Assembly (NCBI RefSeq): GCF_000315625.1
Contig: NW_005434624.1
Span: forward strand, 327,136-384,006
DNA length: 56,871 nucleotides
Direction: 5' to 3'
From: Guillardia theta CCMP2712
Taxonomy: Eukaryota; Cryptophyceae; Pyrenomonadales; Geminigeraceae
A model generated the notes under the pieces. That model saw nothing but the letters and a program-made list of their open reading frames with translations. It did not search any database and was not told the DNA's origin. Shown piece after piece: positions 8,206-15,550 of the stretch. The position numbers and the translations under genes were made by a program. Position 1 is the stretch's first letter, and the number at the start of each line of letters is the position of its first letter.

Positions 8206-10152
8206 CTAGAAGGATAGCTCTTTGAGTTTAAGACCACATATACACATAATAGGACTATCAGCATATACCTTATTCTTTGCTTTCTTTTTCATAAGTTGAT
8301 AGTTAGTATCAAAGTAATCATTAATAATATCATATATCATATCGCTCTCAGTCTTTGAAACATCTCGGTTATAATATTTCTTATATTCATTGTATATATA
8401 CTGAGTAGGTATTCTATTATTGATATCATCTACCTTGGTAATATCAACCCTAGCTAAGAACTTATTCTTAAGCCATCGCTTAAAGTCCTCAACAATTTCA
8501 TACTCTACTTGTATTTCATGGTTATTATTAGGTTCATCGTCAGATTCTTTATCAGATTCTTCAAATTCATCTTTAAATTTGATATATTTGACATACCTAT
8601 TATCATTAGAAACATTGAAATCATTCTGTAAGAGTTTTTTCAATAAATCTTGTCTAGTCACAGTGGTTATGTTCTGAGTTGTCATTTTCATATAATTTTG
8701 GAAGTTAACATATAACTTAGTGATTAATATCTTAGCGTCCGAGTCTCTTGTTCTCTGAGTCCTTTCTTCTAGAAACTCTTTAAACACGTCAGAACTCTTT
8801 TGATATTCATCAGTGGCATATTCAACCTCTTTAGGAATGTTTATTTCTAAAGCAGGATACTTAGCTAATATGTTATGTATAATCTTTGACATTAGGTATT
8901 TAGGAAATGTCTTTAGTTTGTTATCAATATCTTGGTCTTTTTTAACAAATACCTTACCTTTAATATTGCTTGGTGGTTGTTCTCCGATATAGAAATAGGC
9001 ATCATGTGGAACAACTTTAAGCCTTCTCCATGTTCCACCATCGTTGCTAGAACCTAAAGGAATCTTAGGAAACTCATTACAGCTTAAGAAGAATTGAGCA
9101 TATAATTCAAATTCAATAGGTGTTTTATATAGACCTCTAGCCATTATTATATCATGACCTGTTAATTCTTTCATAACACCTAGATTAAAGACCTCATCTT
9201 TATCAGGTTCTGAGGATGTAACTAATCTAGCGCCTTTTAGTCGCTCTAATTCTGATTGTGCAGCGTTACTAGCTGCTCGTTTTTGTAGGAAGAAAGAGAC
9301 GGGCATAGTCTTAGCATAGTCACCAAAGGTATTCTGCAATAATTGCATTAATGTGCTCTTACCATTAGCGCCAGAATCACCCCATAATATGTTAAACTGT
9401 TCAATTTTTCCACAACATATAGCAACTCCAAGAGTATCAAGAATGTAATTTCTGATACTTTCATTAGGATATACCTGTTTAAGATAAATATCTAGTTGTT
9501 TTTGTTTATTATGGTCTGGATTATACTCAACATAGTCATATTTGACCGACATGCTGATGAAATCGTCAGGCCTTCCATCTCTTAACTTTTGTTCTTCAAA
9601 ATCAAATACTCCATTTCTAAAACCGATTGTATGTTTAACAGTATCAAGAACATTAGGAAATTCATGATGATATAATAGATGTTTAAGTTCTTGTATGAAA
9701 TTTTTCTTTTTACCAACAAGCTTGAGAGATTTGATAATCATCTCAGTTTGTTTTATTAAGCGGTCAAATCTATCTTTTAATGAGTCACAGGCAGTTTTAA
9801 GCTTATTTTTGTATTCTCTTACTTTATTTTGGAATAGTTCAACAATCGTTGTAGATATATTATTATTAAGGATAGTACTTTCATTAGATTCAGTAATCCA
9901 TCTATGGTGTTGTTGAACGAAAACATACCAAGTTTTATCATAATATCTAATAAGAGTATTAGTGAAATGATAATCAGGCATAATTTTATTTTTGTATTCA
10001 ATAATGTCTAGATTGTAATAAGCAGCAATGACAGCAGCAATATCAAAATCAGTACAAGTTGTTATGGCAGCCTCAAGGAAGTAATCCAACTCATCAAGTT
10101 TATCTTGTGAGTGTTGAATAACCAAAAGGGTAGGTTCATTTTTCTTGGACAT
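8206..10152 (-). CDS. SF3 (D5-type) replicative helicase
   Basis: 648 residues. Residues about 30-210 match the D5 N-terminal region (WYVFVQQHHRWI, then FRNGVFDFEEQKLRDGRPDD). The superfamily 3 ATPase core follows: Walker A GDSGANGKST at about 258-267, acidic Walker B-like ARLVTSSEPDKDE near 308-320, and sensor FFLSCNEFPKIP near 354-365 with a downstream arginine in TWRRLKV. The C-terminal 250 residues are poorly conserved, with an acidic stretch (EFEESDKESDDEPN). No primase or polymerase active site is evident, so this looks like helicase only. It would unwind viral DNA at replication. It is the first gene of the left-running block and is preceded by two TTATCATTTTT-type promoter motifs 50-70 bp upstream of its start. 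Confidence 0.9.
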   Translation of the reverse strand: MSKKNEPTLLVIQHSQDKLDELDYFLEAAITTCTDFDIAAVIAAYYNLDIIEYKNKIMPDYHFTNTLIRYYDKTWYVFVQQHHRWITESNESTILNNNISTTIVELFQNKVREYKNKLKTACDSLKDRFDRLIKQTEMIIKSLKLVGKKKNFIQELKHLLYHHEFPNVLDTVKHTIGFRNGVFDFEEQKLRDGRPDDFISMSVKYDYVEYNPDHNKQKQLDIYLKQVYPNESIRNYILDTLGVAICCGKIEQFNILWGDSGANGKSTLMQLLQNTFGDYAKTMPVSFFLQKRAASNAAQSELERLKGARLVTSSEPDKDEVFNLGVMKELTGHDIIMARGLYKTPIEFELYAQFFLSCNEFPKIPLGSSNDGGTWRRLKVVPHDAYFYIGEQPPSNIKGKVFVKKDQDIDNKLKTFPKYLMSKIIHNILAKYPALEINIPKEVEYATDEYQKSSDVFKEFLEERTQRTRDSDAKILITKLYVNFQNYMKMTTQNITTVTRQDLLKKLLQNDFNVSNDNRYVKYIKFKDEFEESDKESDDEPNNNHEIQVEYEIVEDFKRWLKNKFLARVDITKVDDINNRIPTQYIYNEYKKYYNRDVSKTESDMIYDIINDYFDTNYQLMKKKAKNKVYADSPIMCICGLKLKELSF

Positions 10153-10244
10153 CTCTTTATTATTAGATTATATTCTTTTTTTCTTTATATACTTTTTTTC
10201 TTCTTTATCATTTTTTTCTTCTTTATCATTTTTAACGCAAAAAA

Positions 10245-10260
10245 GGGGCTATAAAGCCCC
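10245..10260 (-). terminator. GGGGCT-ATAA-AGCCCC hairpin between two leftward genes
   Basis: Perfect 6-bp stem with a four-base loop, flanked by A/T runs, 24 bp downstream of the stop of the 71-residue gene and about 90 bp upstream of the helicase start. The stem is the same as at 6730-6742. It probably marks a transcript end, by analogy with hairpin 3' signals in giant viruses and virophages. Confidence 0.5.
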
Positions 10261-10283
10261 CTTCTTGCTAATTATATATATAT

Positions 10284-10499
10284 TTATAATTGTCTTTCAA
10301 GTTTCAATCTATAATATCTCTGTCTTGCTTGTTCTTTAATTCTTTCTCTTGCTTGTTCATTATTTTGATATCTCTTTTTGCTGCTCTCATTGAGTCTTAT
10401 CTTCTCTCTCTCATAAAATTCTGGGTCCTGTTCCTTCTTTCTGTAATAATAAGCAAGTTGTGGTGACATTTTCTTAACATCAGTTGTTGAATTACTCAT
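10284..10499 (-). CDS. Small basic coil-like protein, 71 residues
   Basis: Almost entirely charged helix, with repeated R/K-x-x-Y patterns (REKIRLNESSKKRYQNNEQA, then RERIKEQARQRYYRLK). Similar short basic repeats occur in proteins of large DNA viruses, and a related pattern (QRKYVEKIGKDTYAQKQKEY) ends the integrase of this element. Nucleic-acid binding is plausible but unproven. It has an upstream AAAAAATGATATAA-type promoter motif, shared back to back with the rightward gene at 10615, and a hairpin after its stop. Confidence 0.6.
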   Translation of the reverse strand: MSNSTTDVKKMSPQLAYYYRKKEQDPEFYEREKIRLNESSKKRYQNNEQARERIKEQARQRYYRLKLERQL

Positions 10500-10547
10500 G
10501 ATATATATTATTTATACTTTAGTCAGATAATATTAATCAAAAATCTT

Positions 10548-10584
10548 TTATATCATTTTTTGTTAAGAATAAAAAATGATATAA
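10548..10584. promoter_or_regulatory. Perfect 14-bp inverted repeat, likely bidirectional viral promoter
   Basis: TTATATCATTTTTT and its exact complement AAAAAATGATATAA are separated by nine bases (GTTAAGAAT). The arms lie about 49 bases from the leftward start at 10499 and 30 bases from the rightward start at 10615. The same word occurs upstream of three other genes in this half of the element, so it is best read as two head-to-head copies of a promoter motif. Confidence 0.65.
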
Positions 10585-10614
10585 GATTTCTATAAATAGA
10601 CATATCTATTAGAT

Positions 10615-10986
10615 ATGGAGAAACTATCTAAACTAACTCTATATGAGTTTCATTACTATGAGCAGAAATGTGAGCTCGACTATCATCACGATAAGCCTTT
10701 AAAATTTCTTGTTCACGATTTATTTCTTATAAAAAAAAAAACAATTTGCACCTTATCTGATGATATCAACATAGATTTTGACATAACAGACACCACCTTC
10801 TCAAAGGAGCTCTATCTTTGTTATAAAGATGAGACAAGTCCTATCCCAGTTCTTGGTAAATTAAAAAAAAACATTGAGTTTATTACTCTTCCATGTGATA
10901 AAGAAATGGAAAAAAGCATGGACATGTTGCCTGTGCTTAAATATCATCATATCATTCCAATATCACTCAACAAATATAACATTTAA
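10615..10986 (+). CDS. Unknown viral protein, 123 residues
   Basis: The only rightward gene in the replication-integration half. It is acidic-to-neutral with alternating charged and hydrophobic stretches (LSDDINIDFDITDTTFSKEL, then FITLPCDKEMEKSM) and no membrane segment. No family is recognised. Supporting signs are a good promoter motif 30-44 bp upstream, AT-rich codon use like its neighbours, and no overlap with other genes. It contains a poly-lysine stretch encoded by a run of A. Confidence 0.5.
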   Translation: MEKLSKLTLYEFHYYEQKCELDYHHDKPLKFLVHDLFLIKKKTICTLSDDINIDFDITDTTFSKELYLCYKDETSPIPVLGKLKKNIEFITLPCDKEMEKSMDMLPVLKYHHIIPISLNKYNI

Positions 10987-11034
10987 GTGCTGATTGGAAT
11001 ATAAATAGTAAAATATATTATATTATATTCATTT

Positions 11035-11208
11035 TTATATCATTTTTACCTCAAAATATTTGAACCATGATTTTAGATACAAAGCTAAATCAGGGTTATA
11101 TAAAGGTGCTAGTTTCAAACCTTTTTTAATGTAAGCAGTTACAAGATGTTCCTGTAAGTAACCTTTGATAAGCTCTAAGACAAACTTATAAAAATTCCAA
11201 TCAAACAT
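11035..11208 (-). CDS. Small unknown ORF, 57 residues
   Basis: A 57-residue frame beginning MFDWNFYKFVLELIKGYL and ending in YLKSWFKYFEVKMI. It is aromatic-rich and helical. It is preceded 30 bp upstream by CTTATATCATTTTT, the same promoter-like word as for its neighbours, which is the main reason to call it real. It lies between the 123-residue gene and the integrase and matches no family I know. Confidence 0.5.
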   Translation of the reverse strand: MFDWNFYKFVLELIKGYLQEHLVTAYIKKGLKLAPLYNPDLALYLKSWFKYFEVKMI

Positions 11209-11243
11209 CTTTATATTGTGAATTTATAATTATTTGTCTTATA

Positions 11244-13142
11244 TCATTTTTCTAATTCTGACCTCCATTGACCATCTTGTTTATAAAGTTTCCATTTGTT
11301 GATGAATTTTTCGGTTGGTTTGTATGTGGTTGAGTTATACTTTTTCAAAACCCTTCTTAAAGCCAATATATCTTTATTATTCGCTCTATATTCTTTTTGT
11401 TTTTGTGCATAAGTATCTTTACCAATCTTTTCAACATATTTTCTTTGATGTTGGCGATTGGCTTCAACAATATCCTTATAAAATTTTAATTCTCTAGGTC
11501 TTGGTGGTAGGGAAGTGGAGTTCCCCATAGCCTCTACAACATCCGTGTAATGCAAAGTGGAGGGTCCCATAGCTTGTGACATAGGTTCATTAACATCATT
11601 TATAGTAATTGGAACAGAATCATCAACAGGCTCTTTTTTAATCTTAATCTGTTCAGAATTATCCTTCTTATAAGAGTACTGTTGAGACCTTAAAGAGGAC
11701 CTCATCTTTAAAGCCACCTGTTCAAGAATCTTAGTGGAAACATTATTGCTATATAACCAACTAACATAAGAGCTTCTAAATCCATTAACATTCAAGTTTT
11801 GTTTTTGAAACATGTTAGCAAGATACTTAGCCTGATTCGGACCTGCTGGCTGGTTTCTATCCCTATATTGTGTAATATAATACTTCCTAGGGTAAATCCT
11901 CATGCTTAGTCTAATGAAACTAGTTAACAACTTAGCTAAAGGGTCATTTTGTTCATCACCATTTGGATAGCCTACATAATATCTAATAGGTGGATGCTTC
12001 TTGTGTATAGTGTTGAAAATGTACATAGCTACCTCATTTTCGTTATCACTAACATAAACATAATTGGTTTTTTTATCAAGTCCCTCTAATGTATTTGTAA
12101 ATACCACATTAGATAACTCGGACCTAACAGGTGGAGTATATAAATAGCTCATTAATATCAATGTATTCATATGTAATTTATAAGTGGCTTCTTTGTTAGG
12201 GCCATATTTAGCTAAAGCATCCTCAAATTGCTTTTTCATTTCACCGACCATATCCAAAAGGATAGAATAGGGAACAAATACTCTCTTTTCATCAACATTG
12301 AGCTTATTATCAGTCTCAATATTCTTTAATGTGGATTTATCAAAATCATCAGATAGCTTAGAAAGCTTCTTATAAAGTTCATCATCATCTCCAAGAGATA
12401 TTTTGGCAAGCCTTGCTAATGCTCGTATGTAATCCCAATATGTAAAGGGAGAACCCTTTTTGCTCTCAATATATTTAAGCATGATTAACATGATATGGCG
12501 GTGATGTCTAAGGACAGTTGTTAAATCAATAGGGTCAAGTTGTAAATCTTTAGCTTCTTTTAGAATAACATTTAAACTGGAAACAAGCTTCTTATCGTCT
12601 TTCTTCTCCCCAACAAATCTATTATTTCTCACATCAGCTAGAGATGGTTTAACAATATATTTCAATTCATCATATTGTTTAGGAGTATAATCTAGAGCAT
12701 ATACTTTGCTCGTTATTGTGTTTTTATCATTAATCTCTGAATTGATAGACATCTCAAGCCTTTCAGCCTTTTGCCATATGGTAAATTCATATTTCTTATC
12801 ATCATAACGATTAAATTTGACTGTTTTTAAAGCATTAGTATATTCTTGTGTGATTTCATCATTGAAAGTCTTTAACTTTTTATAGTCCTTAGGTGACCTG
12901 TATTTTTTAGAATATGATGATGAAACTTTAATATTATTATCTTGTGGAACAGGTAGGCGCGGCTCTTGGACCTCAATTGCTGGCATTGGCTCATTATTTG
13001 TATTATCTGGTGGTGGGGGTGGGTTTTTAGTGGATTTTGGGGTTGTTTTTGGGGTTGTTTTTGGGGTTGTTTTTGGTTTGGGTTGAGCCTTGTTAAAATT
13101 CTCTGGTTTATAAGCCTGGGTTTGTTTTCTCTCTCTTGCCAT
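11244..13142 (-). CDS. Tyrosine recombinase / integrase with long tails
   Basis: 632 residues. The catalytic half covers about residues 200-495. The first catalytic arginine is in the SYLYTPPVRSEL motif (about 340); the second region is NGFRSSYVSWLYSNN (Arg about 456); the nucleophile lies in LRSQQYSY (Tyr about 489 or 491). The usual HxxR histidine and the later H/W are replaced, as in divergent PLV and virophage enzymes. The N-terminal 90 residues are a low-complexity tail with three KTTP repeats and polyproline. A C-terminal extension of about 140 residues has an acidic patch, a KIKKEPVDD motif and a basic repeat. It would insert and excise the element at a specific site. Two promoter-like motifs lie 50-80 bp upstream. 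Confidence 0.8.
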   Translation of the reverse strand: MARERKQTQAYKPENFNKAQPKPKTTPKTTPKTTPKSTKNPPPPPDNTNNEPMPAIEVQEPRLPVPQDNNIKVSSSYSKKYRSPKDYKKLKTFNDEITQEYTNALKTVKFNRYDDKKYEFTIWQKAERLEMSINSEINDKNTITSKVYALDYTPKQYDELKYIVKPSLADVRNNRFVGEKKDDKKLVSSLNVILKEAKDLQLDPIDLTTVLRHHRHIMLIMLKYIESKKGSPFTYWDYIRALARLAKISLGDDDELYKKLSKLSDDFDKSTLKNIETDNKLNVDEKRVFVPYSILLDMVGEMKKQFEDALAKYGPNKEATYKLHMNTLILMSYLYTPPVRSELSNVVFTNTLEGLDKKTNYVYVSDNENEVAMYIFNTIHKKHPPIRYYVGYPNGDEQNDPLAKLLTSFIRLSMRIYPRKYYITQYRDRNQPAGPNQAKYLANMFQKQNLNVNGFRSSYVSWLYSNNVSTKILEQVALKMRSSLRSQQYSYKKDNSEQIKIKKEPVDDSVPITINDVNEPMSQAMGPSTLHYTDVVEAMGNSTSLPPRPRELKFYKDIVEANRQHQRKYVEKIGKDTYAQKQKEYRANNKDILALRRVLKKYNSTTYKPTEKFINKWKLYKQDGQWRSELEK

Positions 13143-13439
13143 TTTTAATATTAGGATATATTTTATTTTTAACTTATTAAACTTATTTTTTCCTTATATC
13201 ACTTTTTTGACCTTTTATCATTTTTGATGTCTTTAAGTTCAGGCCTTATAACAAAAGAGGTTATAGGTTGTTCTAGTAATAGATAGACCATTTATTAATA
13301 TAATCACGTTTATATTTTCTGTATTGTTTCATATAGATATCTTTATTCATTTTGATTTTTGGAGAGAAAAAGAATAATAACCTTTTATCTTGCTACGCAA
13401 GCAAAAGCTTAACCAAAAGAATAATAGAAACGATAGGCT
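13143..13439. promoter_or_regulatory. AT-rich upstream region of the integrase
   Basis: No ORF of note. It contains CCTTATATCACTTTTT at 13192-13207 and CCTTTTATCATTTTT at 13211-13225, both close to the motif found before other leftward genes of this module. A weak TATAAC...GTTATA inverted repeat lies at about 13247-13265. Confidence 0.5.
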
Positions 13440-13685
13440 GGTAGAGGGGGGGGTAAAGTAGACCCCCCCTTTGGCATAAGTCTTTCAGCTCTAAGGTTTT
13501 ATAATTACTTTTAAAAATTTGTGCAATACTTTTACAAACCCCCCCTCTACTTTCCCCCCCCCTCTACCAGCTTATCTTTTACTCTCTCTTTTTTTATTAA
13601 AGATATTATTATTATTACTATTTTGATAAGAAAAAATAATAAAATATATAGTATATTCATTTATAGAATAGGTAGAGGGGGGGGT
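13440..13685 (+). repeat. Direct repeat bracketing the helicase-integrase module, right copy
   Basis: The near-identical partner of 7929-8181, in the same orientation. It contains the complete G/C-tract unit (13440-13568), the conserved spacer and the start of a further unit. The high similarity over about 250 bases implies recent duplication or ongoing gene conversion between the copies. Confidence 0.85.
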
Positions 13686-13812
13686 AAAGTAGACCCCCCT
13701 TTTTGAAAAGTAGTTTACGTTGGAGGTTAGTAACGTAAAAAAAAGAGGTAACGCATAGCAGACCTGGAAGCTACCCCCGGAACCCCCCCTCTACTTTTGG
13801 GGGGCCTCTACC
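13671..13812. repeat. Terminal G/C-tract inverted-repeat unit with different core
   Basis: It has the same outer ends as the other units (GGTAGAGGGGGGGG at left, GGCCTCTACC at right, with the inner tract partly flipped), but its AT-rich core is unrelated to theirs. The core carries a perfect 8-bp inverted repeat, TTTACGTT at 13714-13721 and AACGTAAA at 13732-13739, with a ten-base spacer. This is the last element-like sequence before host-like DNA, so I take it as the right terminus. Confidence 0.75.
13714..13739. other. Candidate recombinase core site (8-bp inverted repeat)
   Basis: TTTACGTT, ten bases, AACGTAAA. Tyrosine recombinases act on short inverted arms around a 6-8 base crossover region, so this shape and its terminal position make it a possible attachment core. 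The spacer is slightly long, and no matching site was found at the left, which appears deleted. Confidence 0.3.
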
Positions 13813-14940
13813 GGGCCTTATTTATACTACTCGCGACCCTATTGGTTAAGTGCTGCCCTTTTGGAATTGTTTTTATTAGTGCGTACGGGCCCGCCTAGGC
13901 AGGTCAGAGGTCATTGTTTTTTTTTTGAGTCGGTGGGAATCGTGGGAATCGAACCGGGGACTGTATGGGCTAGGAAAAAGGATATGACGACTAGGCCAGG
14001 ATGCCTTAATACCTTAAAGGGTATAGTTATATATATAGGGGTGTTGGACAAATGTAGAGCATTCACTCAGTGGATGATGTATAAGGTGACATGTGGCACA
14101 CAGCGATTGAATGGATGGAGAAGAAAGATTAATAGTAGGCATGCATCCTAGCATAAACCCTCCACAATAAAAGGAACCCTCCACAAACCTTCCACATATA
14201 TTTGAAGAGTGAAATGGTAATAGAGAAAGGGGTTGTGTGGAGGGTGTGGAGGGTTTGGAGGGTGTGGAGGGTTGAAAGTTGAATTGGGGAAAATCAAAAA
14301 ATATTTAAGAGGAGCAAAATCAAACCCTCCACCCTCCACACCTGCCACGGTGTGCTCAAAGAGCACTGTGCAGAACGGCAAGTTTCATCAATGATGATTG
14401 TTTTCTTTTTATTCGGTTCAGGTCATCGGTTGGGTGCTCCGGGACCACTGTGCAGACGGCAGAACGGCAGAAGGGAAGAACGGCCATTGGTCACCAAGGG
14501 GGGAGCAAGCTCCCGCGGCAAGGCTGCGCCATGCCTTTCCGCCCCCTTGCTGAAATCATGTGAAAGCCTGACGAGAATGATAAGGGAAAGTGATAGAGAT
14601 AAGAAGGCAGTTGTTCATAGTTGAGTCACGAAGGAAAAGTGTAATACGTCAAAAAAGTCACGAAGAAAAAGTGTGATACCCAAAACGGTCAAATAAGTCA
14701 AGTGGTATTAAGCTGCTAGCGGGCCCGGCGGCCGACCACCGCGCCGGGCCGGGGGGCGGCCGAACTTCGGAACTTCAGTGACCGTCTCGGCGATGAGACC
14801 CTCGTGACTGAGTCCGAAAGGGCCGCGCAGGCTCCTGAGTCCGGGTGAGTCGGACTACGACCGGTCCGGACGCCGGGGAGCGAGAAGGCTGCACATTGAA
14901 GCAGCCTATAATTAGTAAAGTGGCACCTACGGCGCAATTC
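13813..14940. other. Right flank: tRNA-like remnant and TGTGGAGGGT repeats
   Basis: No gene was recognised. Leftward-reading sequence at about 13928-14004 has an A-box-like TGGCCTAGTCG and a B-box-like GGTTCGATTCC but does not fold into a proper tRNA. At 14155-14345 runs of CCCTCCACA on one side and TGTGGAGGGT on the other make interrupted inverted repeats. From about 14712 the DNA turns very GC-rich, with several GAGTC/GACTC words. Confidence 0.45.
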
Positions 14941-14949
14941 TTACAGTAC

Positions 14950-15550
14950 GGTAGTACATGATCCGTGACGTCGGGACATGCTGGCGGTGTATCGGGATGC
15001 TTCTGTACACAGGGGAGGTACAAGGACTCGAGCAATGCCTGTTCAAGCTGCCCTGGGGGATTCGTCTGGTTCAGCACCTTCAAGCCAACTGGGTCGTGGA
15101 TGTCCAGCCAACCACTGGCTACTCAGGGTCAGGGCTTCTGCAACCGGTCAACCAGATCGTCGCCTTGGGTGAGCGAGTTCATTGGGAACGGTATCGAAGT
15201 CGTGGCAGCAGTGCCGCATCTTGCGGATCAATTTTTTTGGAAGAAAAGCAGGGAGGAGGGAGGAGGAGGGAGGAGGAGGGAGGAGGGAGGAGGGAGGAGG
15301 AGGGAGGAGGAGGGAGGAGGAGGGAGAAAGAGGGAGGAGATTGATAGCGGAAATAGGGGCATGGGGGAAATCGGTCCCTATGGCGGCTGCACCCCCTGCC
15401 CCGCCGGCACAACCACGCAGTATGAGGGCAGGACTGGGAGCACCGGTCTGAATCAGTTTTACTTCATTCTCTGTTTCTGTACTTCCAGATGGCAAAGAGG
15501 ATGAGTGCGACAATGACGAAGGCCATGAAGGAGAAGGTTGAGAGAATGAT
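14950..15550 (+). CDS. Possible cysteine-rich exons, convergent with the next gene
   Basis: Two short stretches look like cysteine-rich repeats of the GCC2/GCC3 type: GRYKDSSNACSSCPGGF near 15020-15070 and GGCTPCPAGTTTQYEG near 15380-15425. An acidic, cysteine-containing segment (DGKEDECDND) could follow after a GT-AG intron. A (GGA)n tract interrupts them. The last part lies opposite the transmembrane exon of the leftward Frizzled-type gene, so at least one reading is wrong there or the genes overlap. Exon borders are not established. Confidence 0.3.
15250..15340. repeat. (GGA)n/(GGGA)n purine tract
   Basis: About 90 bases of GGAGGAGGGA repeats with an occasional AAAG. It lies in a probable intron or intergenic position. 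Open frames across it are artefacts of the repeat. Confidence 0.85.

Larger units (their letters stand above)
2803..13812. mobile_element. Integrated polinton-like virus (PLV), left end probably truncated
   Basis: This block differs sharply from its surroundings: AT-rich, intron-free, ORFs nearly back to back on both strands, with viral hallmark genes. These are two double jelly-roll MCP paralogues, a putative minor capsid protein, an SF3 helicase of the D5/P4 type and a tyrosine recombinase, plus glutaredoxin, SLATT-like and DUF5754-like accessories. That combination is typical of PLVs, the polinton/virophage-related viruses found integrated in algae. No FtsK/HerA packaging ATPase, Ulp1-like protease or polymerase is visible. 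The right edge is placed at the last G/C-tract repeat (13812). The left edge is placed where the outer MCP loses homology to its paralogue (about 2866). No target-site duplication was found, as expected if one end is missing. The assignment to the PLV/virophage realm is strong; the exact subgroup is not determined. Confidence 0.85.

Noticed and set aside
8206-10152. Fused primase or polymerase at the N-terminus of the helicase
   Set aside because: The first 200 residues match the D5 N-terminal region only; no AEP catalytic acidic motif or family A/B polymerase motif is visible.
2803-13812. Transposon of the classical Maverick/Polinton type
   Set aside because: No protein-primed DNA polymerase B and no retroviral-type integrase are present; the recombinase is a tyrosine enzyme.
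13861-14004. A functional tRNA gene at the right flank of the element
   Set aside because: A- and B-box words are present, but acceptor and T stems do not pair and the anticodon loop lacks the usual purine; a remnant at best.
14712-14880. rRNA gene fragment in very GC-rich sequence
   Set aside because: High GC alone. No conserved rRNA motif was recognised, and the 42.1-42.4 kb stretch with similar words also lacks rRNA landmarks.
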